A DNA stretch of 64,000 nucleotides. Source: Corynebacterium suicordis DSM 45110. GTDB taxonomy: Bacteria; Actinomycetota; Actinomycetes; Mycobacteriales; Mycobacteriaceae. The notes beneath the pieces are model-generated. The model had not been told where the DNA came from. It did not search any database and worked only from the letters and a program-made list of their open reading frames with translations. Position numbers and translations under genes: made by a program. This document shows positions 35,415 through 44,154 of the stretch, piece by piece. Where the stretch lies: assembly GCF_015351405.1 (NCBI RefSeq), contig NZ_JADKMY010000001.1:1240001-1304000 (forward strand), in the 5' to 3' direction. Each line of letters opens with the position of its first letter. Position 1 is the first letter of the stretch.

Positions 35415-36701
35415 ATGTCAATATCCGGCTTATTAATCATCGTTCTCATTGTCTTAGTGGTCTTAATCCTCATTAAGTCCATCGCGCTGATCCCGCAGGG
35501 TGAAGCTGCGGTGATTGAGCGTCTGGGAAAGTGGCAGCGCACTGTCTCCGGCGAACTCACCCTGTTGATCCCATTCGTGGATAAAGTTCGCGAACGGATT
35601 GATACCCGCGAGCAGGTGGTCAGCTTCCCACCCCAGGCAGTGATCACCCAGGACAACCTGACTGTCGCCATCGATATCGTGGTGACCTTCCAGATCAACG
35701 ATCCCGCCCGCGCCATCTACGGCGTGAACAACTACATCGTGGGCGTGGAGCAGATTTCCGTGGCCACGCTGCGTGACGTGGTGGGTGGCATGACCCTGGA
35801 GGAGTGCCTGACTTCCCGCGACGTCATCAACCGTCGCCTGCGTGGCGAGCTGGATGCGGCCACCACCCGTTGGGGTCTACGCATTTCCCGCGTTGAGCTC
35901 AAGGCCATTGATCCACCACCATCCATCCAGCAGTCCATGGAGCTGCAGATGAAGGCGGAGCGCGAAAAGCGCGCCACCATCCTCACCGCAGAGGGCCGCC
36001 GCGAATCGGATATCAAGACCGCAGAGGGCGCCAAGCAGGCGCGCATCCTTTCCGCTGAGGGTGACAAGGCAGCCCAGATTCTCGCCGCAGAGGCTGAGCG
36101 CCAGGCCACCATGCTGCGCGCCGAAGGTGCACGTGCCGCGAAGTTCCTGAAGGCGCAGGGCGATGCCAAGGCCATCCAGAAGGTCAATGCCGCCATCAAG
36201 GCAGCGCAGATCACCCCGGATGTGCTGGCTTATCAGTACCTGGAGAAGCTTCCGGAGATGGCCAAGGGGTCTTCCAACAAGACCTGGCTCATCCCCATGC
36301 AGTTCGGCGATTCCCTGGAGCAGTTCGCCAAGGCGCTCAGCAAGCAGGATGAGGACGGAGTGTTCCGCTACGAGCCTTCCGAGGTGGATCAGCACACCCG
36401 CGATCTCGCCGAGGAATCCGATCCCGCAGATTGGTTCAATACCGAATCCGCCCCGGAGATCGCCGCTGCCGTGGCTCAGGCCAACGAGCAGGCCAAGAAG
36501 CCAGTGGATGTTGATGAGGCTCCGCTTCGTAACTCCACTGCAGTCGGTCGCTCAACGTCGCAGCTCGATGAACAGACGGGCGTGCAGGCGGATGAACCTA
36601 AGTCGCTGGAAGCTCGTCAATCCGAGCCAACATATGGACAGCCAGGTTCCAGCCCGCTTGCTCAGCCTGCCAACCCGCAGCAGCCAGACGCTGGCTCATA
36701 G
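35415..36701 (+). CDS. SPFH/band 7 (stomatin-like, QmcA-type) membrane protein
   Basis: 428 residues. A single N-terminal membrane helix (3-23) is followed by the band 7 domain (IPQGEAAVIERLGKWQRT, IDIVVTFQINDPARAIYGV, RVELKAIDPP), then a long Ala/Glu/Arg coiled coil at about 170-260 and a disordered acidic tail. Such proteins form large ring assemblies at membrane microdomains with NfeD partners. Its last 104 bases overlap the 3' end of the opposite-strand gene. Confidence 0.92.
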   Translation: MSISGLLIIVLIVLVVLILIKSIALIPQGEAAVIERLGKWQRTVSGELTLLIPFVDKVRERIDTREQVVSFPPQAVITQDNLTVAIDIVVTFQINDPARAIYGVNNYIVGVEQISVATLRDVVGGMTLEECLTSRDVINRRLRGELDAATTRWGLRISRVELKAIDPPPSIQQSMELQMKAEREKRATILTAEGRRESDIKTAEGAKQARILSAEGDKAAQILAAEAERQATMLRAEGARAAKFLKAQGDAKAIQKVNAAIKAAQITPDVLAYQYLEKLPEMAKGSSNKTWLIPMQFGDSLEQFAKALSKQDEDGVFRYEPSEVDQHTRDLAEESDPADWFNTESAPEIAAAVAQANEQAKKPVDVDEAPLRNSTAVGRSTSQLDEQTGVQADEPKSLEARQSEPTYGQPGSSPLAQPANPQQPDAGS

Positions 36702-37275
36702 CCTGTTTACTGATCCCCACGATCTGCGCCGCCTCAGATTGCAGGTGCCCGGCCCGCAGCATTGCCGTGGCCTCCCTGCCTTCTTTGGTTCTCCGCGCCA
36801 GCACGTGAGCCAGTAGCGAAAACGCCGCTGCGATATCCTCCGCGATATCCACGGCCTTACCCGGTGCCAGAACTCCACCTGGCCCGGGTTTTTCTATGCG
36901 TACATTGACCGCACTGGCGCGCTGCTTCGGCTCCAGTGCTCGACCCGCCGCTCCCATGCATTCTTCGTGCAGTTCGGAGTGGTAATCGGCAGCCTCCAGA
37001 TCCTCTTCATCCCCATGTGCTTCTTCGTTTGTCGACGCCACCCCGTGCAGCCCCGCAATCGCCCCAATCCCAATGGCGAAATCTCCCGCTTGGAGCAGGC
37101 TCATCACCACTCCACCGGCCTCTTCCGGACCAGGCACCACGCAGACGAAATCCTCCACACCCAACACCCGTTCGGAGAGTACAGCGGGGGATTGGCCGAG
37201 GGCTTGAGCAACGTCTCGGACGTACGCGCTGCGGCGTCGAGAATGTCCTCGATAGGAGGCGCGAATTGCAAACAT
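36598..37275 (-). CDS. Uncharacterised protein with C-terminal helix-turn-helix (possibly SatD-like)
   Basis: 225 residues. Residues 160-200 (GREATAMLRAGHLQSEAAQIVGISKQAMSQRL in part) look like a helix-turn-helix of the kind found at the end of SatD-like proteins; the N-terminal part contains LGVEDFVCVVPG and DFAIGIGAIAG. Identification is tentative. The start is six bases after TAAAAT. The coding region overlaps the SPFH gene tail to tail by 104 bases, and both frames look genuine. Confidence 0.62.
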   Translation of the reverse strand: MFAIRASYRGHSRRRSAYVRDVAQALGQSPAVLSERVLGVEDFVCVVPGPEEAGGVVMSLLQAGDFAIGIGAIAGLHGVASTNEEAHGDEEDLEAADYHSELHEECMGAAGRALEPKQRASAVNVRIEKPGPGGVLAPGKAVDIAEDIAAAFSLLAHVLARRTKEGREATAMLRAGHLQSEAAQIVGISKQAMSQRLAAAGWQAEQAGWNLAVHMLARIDELPAT

Positions 37276-37281
37276 GAGGCT

Positions 37282-37287
37282 ATTTTA
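37282..37287 (-). promoter_or_regulatory. Candidate -10 box for the 37275 gene
   Basis: TAAAAT on the minus strand, six bases before the ATG at 37275. It lies between this gene and the stop of the upstream VTT gene. Confidence 0.45.
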
Positions 37288-37301
37288 CTCCGGCTTGACA
37301 C

Positions 37302-38039
37302 CTAGATTTCGGATGCCTGGGCGGGGTGTTTGAGCACGCGCATCCATTGGGTGAATTCCCTGATGGAGAGCAGGAATCCAGTGCAGACAACCACCACCGA
37401 GAGCAGGAGAATCCACGGGCTTCCTCCGGAGGCCAGGGCGTCCGTGGCTAATACCGTAGCGATGGTGTTGGGGGCGGATCCGGCCACCGTGACCAGCAGG
37501 TACGGCAGGACGGGAATGCTGGAGAGTCCGCAGGCGTAGTTCAACAGGGAAAACGGAACGGCCGGAACCATGCGCAGTCCCAGCACGGCCACCCAACCGC
37601 GCTTCACCACGATCTCGCTGAGCAGCTCTAGGCGCTGGTCGCCCGCGGCCTTCTTCTCCACCCATGGCCTGCCGAGCAAACGCACCAGCACCAGAGAGAG
37701 GCTGGCGGACAGCGCCAGGCCGGAGATCGCCAAGATGGATCCGGCAACGGGACCGAACATGATGCCCGCGGCGATGGTCCACACGGTGCGGGGGATGGGT
37801 AGCTGGGTGAAGCCCACCATGAGAACCAGGTAGGCAACCGGTGCCCACACGCCGGCGGCTTCCACCCATTCGCGGATCTGCAGCGTGGAGGGGACAGGCA
37901 CCAGAAACACGAAAACGGCCAGCAGCACAATGACTGCCAAGCCGACTATCTTGCTCTTTGCGCTCATCGCAGCGATGCGGCGCTGGAGTACAGAAAAAGC
38001 CCGCTTGGTGCGGGCAAGGAAGTTGTCTTTTTTAGACAT
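37302..38039 (-). CDS. TVP38/TMEM64 (VTT/DedA-like) family membrane protein
   Basis: 245 residues with about six hydrophobic segments. The VTT core is visible: [35 protein letters not shown] and [21 protein letters not shown], the last holding the conserved Arg and Pro of the family. Members act in lipid or membrane-potential homeostasis. Position matches Rv1491c. The ATG at 38039 is four bases after the 3' end of a tRNA-Leu gene on the same strand, so its mRNA is probably released by tRNA processing. Confidence 0.88.
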   Translation of the reverse strand: MSKKDNFLARTKRAFSVLQRRIAAMSAKSKIVGLAVIVLLAVFVFLVPVPSTLQIREWVEAAGVWAPVAYLVLMVGFTQLPIPRTVWTIAAGIMFGPVAGSILAISGLALSASLSLVLVRLLGRPWVEKKAAGDQRLELLSEIVVKRGWVAVLGLRMVPAVPFSLLNYACGLSSIPVLPYLLVTVAGSAPNTIATVLATDALASGGSPWILLLSVVVVCTGFLLSIREFTQWMRVLKHPAQASEI

Positions 38040-38043
38040 ATTG

Positions 38044-38129
38044 TGTCCGGAGGGGGACTTGAACCCCCACGTCCGTTAATAGGACACTAGCACCTCAAGC
38101 TAGCGCGTCTGCCATTCCGCCACCCGGAC
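38044..38129 (-). tRNA. tRNA-Leu (anticodon GAG)
   Basis: 86 bases read on the minus strand. Acceptor stem GTCCGGG pairs with TCCGGAC, discriminator A, no encoded CCA. D arm begins TGGCGGAATGGCAGACGC, typical of class II tRNA-Leu. The anticodon stem CTAGC/GCTAG encloses TTGAGGT, giving anticodon GAG for CUC/CUU codons. A variable arm TGTCC/GGACG-like and a T arm GGGGGTTCAAGTCCCCC are clear. Confidence 0.96.
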
Positions 38130-38339
38130 AGGGTGGGCATCTGACACGGTATTCACCGCGCCCTATGCACGAGGAATCACTCTAGCGTTAGACACCCACA
38201 TTAAACAAACACGCAGGTAACAGGCGGGCTTGGAGCGCAATAAATCTTGCTTGCCCAGAGAAAATTCAGCCGAAAAACTGCACGATTTCGCCTACCGAAC
38301 TGGCTGCGCCCATTCCTGCTTTTCGCTACGTTGGATGTC

Positions 38340-38891
38340 ATGAGCAATCAGAAACAACACCAGCCCACCTACATTGATGATCGCTTCCCCGGCCCAGATC
38401 CCTACGCACCACTCGCGGATCTGCCACCATTGGAAGTCACCAGCGCGTCCTTCAACGATGGCGATGAGCTCCCCGCAGCACAGTGTGGAGACAGCATCTC
38501 CCCGCAGCTGTCCTGGGAGAAGGGCCCAGAAGGCACCAAGACTTACGCTGTGACCTGCTTTGACCCCGATGCGCCAACGGCCTCCGGCTTCTGGCACTGG
38601 GCAGTGTTCAACATCCCCGCAGATGTCACCTCACTTGCGCTCAATGCCGGTGATGAGGAGCTGACTGGCCTGCCAGAGGGCGCCGCCGCGCTCAAGGGCG
38701 ATAGTGGCTCCCGCGGTTACTACGGCGCGCAGCCCCCAGAGGGTCACGGCCCTCACCGTTACCTGTACGCCGTGCACTCCGTGGACGACGAGCTGGACAT
38801 CGATGATTCCGAAACCGCCACCAAGTTGGGATTCAACCTCAACTTCAATGCCACCGCCCGTGGCATCATCTGGGGTTGGACGGAAAACTAA
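38340..38891 (+). CDS. YbhB/YbcL-type phosphatidylethanolamine-binding protein family
   Basis: 183 residues from ATG 38340, seven bases after TACGTT; the frame extends upstream to 38247 without family similarity. Conserved PEBP features are ISPQLSWEKGPEGTKTYAVTCFDPDAP, FWHWAVFNIP and GPHRYLYAVHSVD, giving the ligand pocket with the D-P-D and H residues. Bacterial members have unclear roles. It matches Rv2140c and begins the second mycobacterial synteny block. It diverges from the tRNA-Leu gene across about 210 bases in which I see no other gene. Confidence 0.9.
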   Translation: MSNQKQHQPTYIDDRFPGPDPYAPLADLPPLEVTSASFNDGDELPAAQCGDSISPQLSWEKGPEGTKTYAVTCFDPDAPTASGFWHWAVFNIPADVTSLALNAGDEELTGLPEGAAALKGDSGSRGYYGAQPPEGHGPHRYLYAVHSVDDELDIDDSETATKLGFNLNFNATARGIIWGWTEN

Positions 38892-38961
38892 TACCTCGTT
38901 AGACCCTGCTGGTTAATGCTGGTTAACGCTGGTGTCTAGCCTCGCTGGCTAGTCCTGCCGG

Positions 38962-40083
38962 CTAGCCCTGCAAAGTCCACGGCAACTGGCTGCCCACGGC
39001 TTGGCTCACAGAGCTTAAGCCGTGGGCTTTCAGCTGTGCGGAGATTCCCTTGTGGATGGCGCGAATCCAGTCCGGGCCACCGTAGATGAAGGGCGTGTAT
39101 CCCTGAATCAAGGTGGCTCCGGCAGCGATGCGCTCCCATGCCTGGGCAGGGGTTTCGATTCCACCCACGCTGATCAGCACCAATTTCCCGTTGGCACGCT
39201 CAGCGATCAACCGCAGTACCTCCAGAGAGCGGGCTGCAACGGGAGCACCGGAAATTCCACCCGCGCCCAGGGCTGCCACGTAACTATCGCTGGTTTGCAA
39301 ACCTGCGCGAGAGATCGTCGTGTTGGTGGCGATCAGGCCAGTCACACCCAGTTCGATGGCGAGGTCTGTGACTTCGGCGATGTCGGCGTCGGAAAGATCG
39401 GGGGCAATCTTCACGAACAACGGGCGATCATTCACCGACTGCACGGCCTCAATGATGGGGCGAAGGGATTCCACGGCCTGCAAGTCCCGCAGGCCCGGGG
39501 TGTTGGGGGAAGAGACGTTGATGACCAGGTAATCAGCGTCATTCCCAATGACCCGGGCGGAGTTCTTGTAATCGTTGTGCGCGATGGAGGCATCCGTGCG
39601 CTTCCACTTGCCCAGGTTCACGCCGATGGGTTCCGGGGTGGTGCGCTCACGCAGACGCTGGGTGGCGCCGATGATGCCCTCGTTGTTGAATCCCATGCGG
39701 TTGAGGATCGCGCGATCCTCTTTGAGACGGAACAAGCGCGGGGTGGGGTTGCCAGGCTGGCCCACGGAGGTCAGGGTGCCCACTTCGGCGTATCCGAAGC
39801 CCACGGGTCCCCAGGCATTGACCTCTTTGGCGTCTTTATCGAAACCAGCTGCCAGGCCGAGTGGACGGGGAAAGTGGATTCCCGCCACGTCCTGGGCCAA
39901 AGCGGGATCCTGCACCACCAGGAGGCGACGCAAAGCGTTCTGCAACACCTGTGAATCGCTGACGACTTCCAGGGCCTGAGACATCAGCCCGTGGATTCGT
40001 TCCGGCCGAAGGCGGAACATCTGATTCAGCGCTGCTTCATAGGCGCGAATGCGCAGGGTTTCGATAGCCTTCATGGCTGGCAC
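38962..40083 (-). CDS. pyrD: Dihydroorotate dehydrogenase (quinone), class 2
   Basis: FMN enzyme of pyrimidine synthesis that oxidises dihydroorotate to orotate and passes electrons to menaquinone at the membrane. 373 residues with the N-terminal amphipathic helices of class 2 enzymes. [14 protein letters not shown] and [10 protein letters not shown] are FMN and substrate sites, [14 protein letters not shown] carries the catalytic serine, and [14 protein letters not shown] the C-terminal phosphate loop. Start may be GTG 40083 or ATG 40074. Confidence 0.95.
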   Translation of the reverse strand: MPAMKAIETLRIRAYEAALNQMFRLRPERIHGLMSQALEVVSDSQVLQNALRRLLVVQDPALAQDVAGIHFPRPLGLAAGFDKDAKEVNAWGPVGFGYAEVGTLTSVGQPGNPTPRLFRLKEDRAILNRMGFNNEGIIGATQRLRERTTPEPIGVNLGKWKRTDASIAHNDYKNSARVIGNDADYLVINVSSPNTPGLRDLQAVESLRPIIEAVQSVNDRPLFVKIAPDLSDADIAEVTDLAIELGVTGLIATNTTISRAGLQTSDSYVAALGAGGISGAPVAARSLEVLRLIAERANGKLVLISVGGIETPAQAWERIAAGATLIQGYTPFIYGGPDWIRAIHKGISAQLKAHGLSSVSQAVGSQLPWTLQG

Positions 40084-40140
40084 GTCACTTTCAGTCTCTC
40101 AATGGCGGGTTCAGGCGGCGGCCCGTCGGTAGTTATTCGG

Positions 40141-41361
40141 TTATTTCTCGGCGATCGGACGGGTGCCGAATTCCTCGGTGGTGTCCACGCCCCGCTCCAA
40201 ACCTTGGTCAATATCCCCGGTCTCCAGCTTCTGCCATTCCCCATCCTCGCTGATCAGCAGCAATTCGCCGTCCGGGGAATCAATGATTGATCGCACATCC
40301 GCGATGGTGTCGAACTGAGCCACGGGCAGGGGAGTGCCGGAATTGATCCGGTAGCCGGTGAGCTGGTTGTCTCCGGTGGTGGAGACCCAGGCGATCTGCC
40401 GGTCAAAATCCCAGCGCACAGCCCATGGGGAGGGGCCCACTGGAGCTTCCTGATGCAGGCGGACCACATCCAGCATGCTGAAGATCTGCACCTGTTGCTG
40501 GCGGTGGTCGGAGGCCACGATCACGCCATCGTCCCCACGTCCATCCGCAGCTTCGCCCACGCCTTGACCAATGCGCAACGCTGCATTGTTAGCGGCATTG
40601 TCAATGTCGATATCGCTGATCGAGGTTTGGCTGCGGTCGATTACCGCGGCGCGCTGTGGCTCGCCGGAGCCCGCGTTAATGAGCAGGGTCTCATCCGAAT
40701 TAGCGGTCACGACTTCGGAACCGGTGTTGTTACCCTCGGCGTCGAAGTACTGGATCTTGTCGCTGCCCTCCGCACCGGCCACGGCCTTGCCCGTGTCCGC
40801 GAACGTGCCAGAGCTCACCAGACCCTCCACGTGCACGTTCTTCAGCTCCTTGGCATCTGGGCCAAACTCGAGCAGCGCATCCTGGCAGGCCACGGCCACG
40901 CCCTTGGCGGAGGTGCTCAAGTTGTGACAGCTCTTGTCCACCTCCACGATCTTCGCATCTGCGCGCAATACGTCATCGGGCGCACCAATGCTCAAGCTGC
41001 CTTCGCGCAACACCGCGATGCGATCCTGGTTTCCGGAGCGCTCCACGGACACCACGTCCTTGATGCCCGGCGCGGCTTCACCCTGGGCACCCGGCAAATC
41101 CTTCTTGGCCTGCGGGGAAGGATCCGGGGTGGACGCTTCACCTGCCAATGGGCGATCCGATTGCTCCGCGGATTCATCCCCATTGTCCCCGAGCATTTGC
41201 TGGGTGCATCCTGCCAATATCAGCCCACTGGCGAGCAGCACCGTTCCCACAGCAATTCTGCTGGTACGTGGGCGTTTAGCGAAGTGGGGCAAAGGGGCAG
41301 TTCCGAGCTTTTTCACAGCATCCACGCTACCAGTAGGAGTTTCGAATCTGAGCATCCCCAT
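40141..41361 (-). CDS. LppL-like lipoprotein
   Basis: 406 residues in the longest form. A lipobox LILAGC at about residues 47-52 follows a hydrophobic helix, so it is a membrane-anchored lipoprotein on the outer face. The rest resembles a beta-propeller-like repeat protein ([42 protein letters not shown]). Next to pyrD it matches LppL (Rv2138). The start is uncertain: GTG 41325 would leave a more ordinary 38-residue signal peptide. It diverges from uppP across 24 bases if the long form is right. Confidence 0.82.
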   Translation of the reverse strand: MGMLRFETPTGSVDAVKKLGTAPLPHFAKRPRTSRIAVGTVLLASGLILAGCTQQMLGDNGDESAEQSDRPLAGEASTPDPSPQAKKDLPGAQGEAAPGIKDVVSVERSGNQDRIAVLREGSLSIGAPDDVLRADAKIVEVDKSCHNLSTSAKGVAVACQDALLEFGPDAKELKNVHVEGLVSSGTFADTGKAVAGAEGSDKIQYFDAEGNNTGSEVVTANSDETLLINAGSGEPQRAAVIDRSQTSISDIDIDNAANNAALRIGQGVGEAADGRGDDGVIVASDHRQQQVQIFSMLDVVRLHQEAPVGPSPWAVRWDFDRQIAWVSTTGDNQLTGYRINSGTPLPVAQFDTIADVRSIIDSPDGELLLISEDGEWQKLETGDIDQGLERGVDTTEEFGTRPIAEK

Positions 41362-41371
41362 GGGGTGGGTG

Positions 41372-41377
41372 TATGGT
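41372..41377 (+). promoter_or_regulatory. Candidate -10 box for uppP
   Basis: TATGGT, eight bases before the ATG at 41386; no Shine-Dalgarno is present, suggesting a leaderless mRNA. Confidence 0.45.
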
Positions 41378-41385
41378 CTGTGCTC

Positions 41386-42222
41386 ATGACTTCAGACCTG
41401 TCATGGGCACAGACCATTGTCCTCTCCCTCGTCCAGGGCTTAACGGAGTTCCTTCCCGTTTCTTCCTCTGGCCACTTGCGCATCATTTCCCAGCTCATCT
41501 GGGGTGAAGATGCCGGCGCCTCGTTCACCGCGGTCATTCAACTGGGTACCGAGCTGGCTGTGCTGGTCTTCTTCGCCAAGGACATTTTCCGCATCATCAA
41601 GGCCTGGTTTGCCGGGTTGTTCGATAGCTCCAAGCGCGACTTCGATTACCGCATGGGTTGGATGGTCATCGCGGGTACCATCCCCGTGGGCCTGCTCGGC
41701 TACCTGGGTAAGGACTTGATCCGGGACAACCTACGCAATCTGTGGATCACCGCCTCCATGTTGGTGCTGTTCTCCTTTGTCTTCATCATCGCGGAGAAGT
41801 TCGGTTCAAAACAGCGCAGTTTCGACAAGCTGCGGATGCGCGATGCCATCTGGATGGGCCTAGCCCAGTGCCTGGCGCTGATCCCCGGTGTATCCCGCTC
41901 TGGCGGCACCGTCTCTGCCGGCTTGTTCCTCGGCTTGGATCGCGAGGTGGCAACTCGTTTTTCCTTCTTGCTCGCCATCCCGGCCGTGCTGGCTTCCGGA
42001 ATTTTTTCTTTGCCCGACGCCTTCAACCCCGAAGCCGGTCAATCCGCCTCTGCGCTGCAGCTGTTGGTGGGTACCAGTATCGCGTTTGTGGTGGGCTACA
42101 TATCCATCGCGTGGCTGCTTCGCTTCGTGGCGAACCATTCCTTCGCGTGGTTCGCGGCCTGGCGCATCCCAGTAGGCCTGCTGGTCATGCTGCTGCTGGG
42201 TCTGGGAGTGCTGCAGCCTTAG
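41386..42222 (+). CDS. uppP: Undecaprenyl-diphosphatase (BacA/UppP)
   Basis: Integral membrane enzyme recycling undecaprenyl diphosphate to the monophosphate lipid carrier for peptidoglycan and other envelope polymers. 278 residues from ATG 41386. The active-site regions [17 protein letters not shown] (N-terminal) and [12 protein letters not shown] with [21 protein letters not shown] are intact. The frame is open upstream to 40453 but that part is antisense to the lipoprotein gene. It precedes mshC, as in mycobacteria. Confidence 0.95.
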   Translation: MTSDLSWAQTIVLSLVQGLTEFLPVSSSGHLRIISQLIWGEDAGASFTAVIQLGTELAVLVFFAKDIFRIIKAWFAGLFDSSKRDFDYRMGWMVIAGTIPVGLLGYLGKDLIRDNLRNLWITASMLVLFSFVFIIAEKFGSKQRSFDKLRMRDAIWMGLAQCLALIPGVSRSGGTVSAGLFLGLDREVATRFSFLLAIPAVLASGIFSLPDAFNPEAGQSASALQLLVGTSIAFVVGYISIAWLLRFVANHSFAWFAAWRIPVGLLVMLLLGLGVLQP

Positions 42223-42255
42223 GAGTCTCAGGAGCCTGAGGCCACGCGGCTTTAA

Positions 42256-42283
42256 CCCCCTTGTCTCGACCCCCTTGTCTCGA
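42256..42283. repeat. Tandem 14-base duplication in the mshC promoter region
   Basis: CCCCCTTGTCTCGA occurs twice without a gap (42256-42269 and 42270-42283), just upstream of the presumed mshC -10 box. Each copy contains TTGTCT, a possible -35 element. Confidence 0.85.
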
Positions 42284-42290
42284 CGATCGT

Positions 42291-42296
42291 TAGAGT
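42291..42296 (+). promoter_or_regulatory. Candidate -10 box for mshC
   Basis: TAGAGT, seven bases before the ATG at 42304, again pointing to leaderless transcription. Confidence 0.45.
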
Positions 42297-42303
42297 AGGC
42301 ATC

Positions 42304-43593
42304 ATGCATTCTTGGCCGAACCCCTCCATCCCGATACTCGAGGGGAACCTCCCCGCTCTCTCCCTCTATGACACAGCGGACGATTCCATCAAGCCCGTGG
42401 AGCTCCCGGGGGATCCTTCCGAAGACGTGGGAATGTATGTCTGCGGCATCACCCCTTATGATTCCACGCACCTGGGTCACGCGGCGACGTATCTCACGTT
42501 CGACCTCATCAATCGCTACCTGCTGAGCAGTGGTCAATCGGTGCATTATGTGCAGAACATCACCGATGTGGATGACCCGCTCTTCGAGCGCGCCGAGCGC
42601 GATGGGGTGGACTGGAAAGAGCTGGGTAACAGCCAAACTGATTTGTTCCGTTCTGACATGGAGCAGCTCTCCGTCATCCCGCCACGGGATTACATCGGGG
42701 CGATTGAATCTATCGATGAGGTGGTGGAACTGGTCAACCGCTTGTTGGAAAAGGGCGCTGCCTACCAACTCAGTGGAGACGAATATCCGGACGTGTACGC
42801 GGATTACACGTTCACCGAGCAGTTCGGATACGAGTCTCGTTATGACGAATCCACCATGAACGAGCTCTTCGCAGAAAGGGGAGGGGATCCCGAGCGCGCG
42901 GGCAAGCGGCATCCTCTGGACGCATTGCTGTGGCGGGCTCACCGTGAGGGGGAGCCACAGTGGGATGCTCCCTTTGGCGCTGGCCGACCAGGGTGGCACG
43001 TGGAGTGCTCCGCCATTGCGCTCAACCGCTTGGGTACGCCTTTCGCCATTCAAGGCGGAGGCTCTGATCTGCGATTCCCGCACCACGAGTTTTCCGCGGC
43101 TCACGCTGAGGCAGCCACTGGTTGTTCCCGGATGGCGCACCATTATGTGCACGCGGGGATGATCGGCCTGGAGGGCACCAAGATGAGTAAGTCTCTGGGC
43201 AACCTGGTCTTCGTGCACAAACTGGTGGAGGAGGGCACTGATCCCTCCGCAATCCGACTGGGAGTGTTCGCCTCTCACTACCGGGCTGATCGCGATTGGT
43301 CAGCGGAGATCCTGCGCGAAGCAAACGAGCGCCTGGAACTATGGCGCAAGGCCTTTAACAGCCTGGATGACAACGAAGAGAGCGCTGCTGACCTCGAAGC
43401 CGCCGGTGCGGATTCTTCCGAGCGGCTCGTCAGTGAGCTGCGAGCCTGTCTGGCCCAGGATTTGGATACCCCGGGCGCACTGCAGGTGATGGATACGTGG
43501 GCCCATGCGGTTATCGCTGGCAAAGAGCGCGCGGTGGCGTCGAAAATTAATGACGCACTCTTCGCCCTGCTGGGTGTCCGGTTAGCACGTTAG
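42304..43593 (+). CDS. mshC: Cysteine:1D-myo-inosityl 2-amino-2-deoxy-glucopyranoside ligase
   Basis: ATP-dependent ligase that joins cysteine to GlcN-Ins, the penultimate step of mycothiol synthesis. 429 residues, related to cysteinyl-tRNA synthetase but shorter. HIGH-type motif [11 protein letters not shown], zinc-site cysteine in [10 protein letters not shown], and KMSKS-type loop [11 protein letters not shown] are present, together with the MshC-specific [14 protein letters not shown]. It marks the host as a mycothiol-using actinobacterium. The C-terminal end carries one copy of the recurring GGCGTCG motif. Confidence 0.96.
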   Translation: MHSWPNPSIPILEGNLPALSLYDTADDSIKPVELPGDPSEDVGMYVCGITPYDSTHLGHAATYLTFDLINRYLLSSGQSVHYVQNITDVDDPLFERAERDGVDWKELGNSQTDLFRSDMEQLSVIPPRDYIGAIESIDEVVELVNRLLEKGAAYQLSGDEYPDVYADYTFTEQFGYESRYDESTMNELFAERGGDPERAGKRHPLDALLWRAHREGEPQWDAPFGAGRPGWHVECSAIALNRLGTPFAIQGGGSDLRFPHHEFSAAHAEAATGCSRMAHHYVHAGMIGLEGTKMSKSLGNLVFVHKLVEEGTDPSAIRLGVFASHYRADRDWSAEILREANERLELWRKAFNSLDDNEESAADLEAAGADSSERLVSELRACLAQDLDTPGALQVMDTWAHAVIAGKERAVASKINDALFALLGVRLAR

Positions 43594-43644
43594 GATGGCG
43601 GAGAATCTCTCTTCCGCGCTTTCACAGATTAAGGGAAATGTTCA

Positions 43645-44106
43645 ATGAGCAATCAGATCACGCAGGCTCGCGATTCTTTCATCGAAAACCTGCACTCCAT
43701 GGCCACCGGCAGCTACCTGCGAGATGAGGACAAGGAGTTCTGGGAAGCTCCGTACCCGGAATCCGTGGTGGATGAAGCTCGAGTGATCATCGATTCTCTG
43801 ATCAGCTCCGCCGCCAAGGTGCCAGCCGCCAATGCTGCGAACACTCCATCAGTGAATAGTTCCGCAGACGAAGCCGAGGGGGAAGACGATGCGCCTTCGC
43901 CCCAGACCGTGGCCGTGATCTCTGCAATCACCAAGGAAGTGAACGCGCTGCTGTCACTGTCTGCGGCGCACGAAGATGCAGTGCTGGAAGACGAGGAAAT
44001 CTCCGATCTCAACGAGATCCTGCGCGCCGTGTCCGAAAAGGCGGGTGCTGAGCCCCGCGTAGTGGTCAACCACGTGAGCGAAATGATCGACAACTACTCC
44101 GAGTAG
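43645..44106 (+). CDS. Hypothetical acidic protein
   Basis: 153 residues, strongly acidic, between mshC and metH on the same strand. N-terminal helix (QITQARDSFIENLHSMATGSY), then an Ala/Ser/Glu-rich probably disordered middle (residues 55-90), then helices (VISAITKEVNALLSLSAAHEDAV). No recognised domain, signal peptide or catalytic motif. AAGGGAAA about nine bases upstream supports the ATG. Likely a genus-specific protein. Confidence 0.65.
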   Translation: MSNQITQARDSFIENLHSMATGSYLRDEDKEFWEAPYPESVVDEARVIIDSLISSAAKVPAANAANTPSVNSSADEAEGEDDAPSPQTVAVISAITKEVNALLSLSAAHEDAVLEDEEISDLNEILRAVSEKAGAEPRVVVNHVSEMIDNYSE

Positions 44107-44154
44107 TAGCTCCTCGCTTGGGCTGGGGGCATTGTGTACTAAGCTGTCTAGTTA

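Noticed and set aside
40453-41385. Upstream extension of the uppP frame
   Set aside because: It is antisense to the LppL-like lipoprotein gene; UppP begins at the conserved MTSDLSWAQ segment at 41386.
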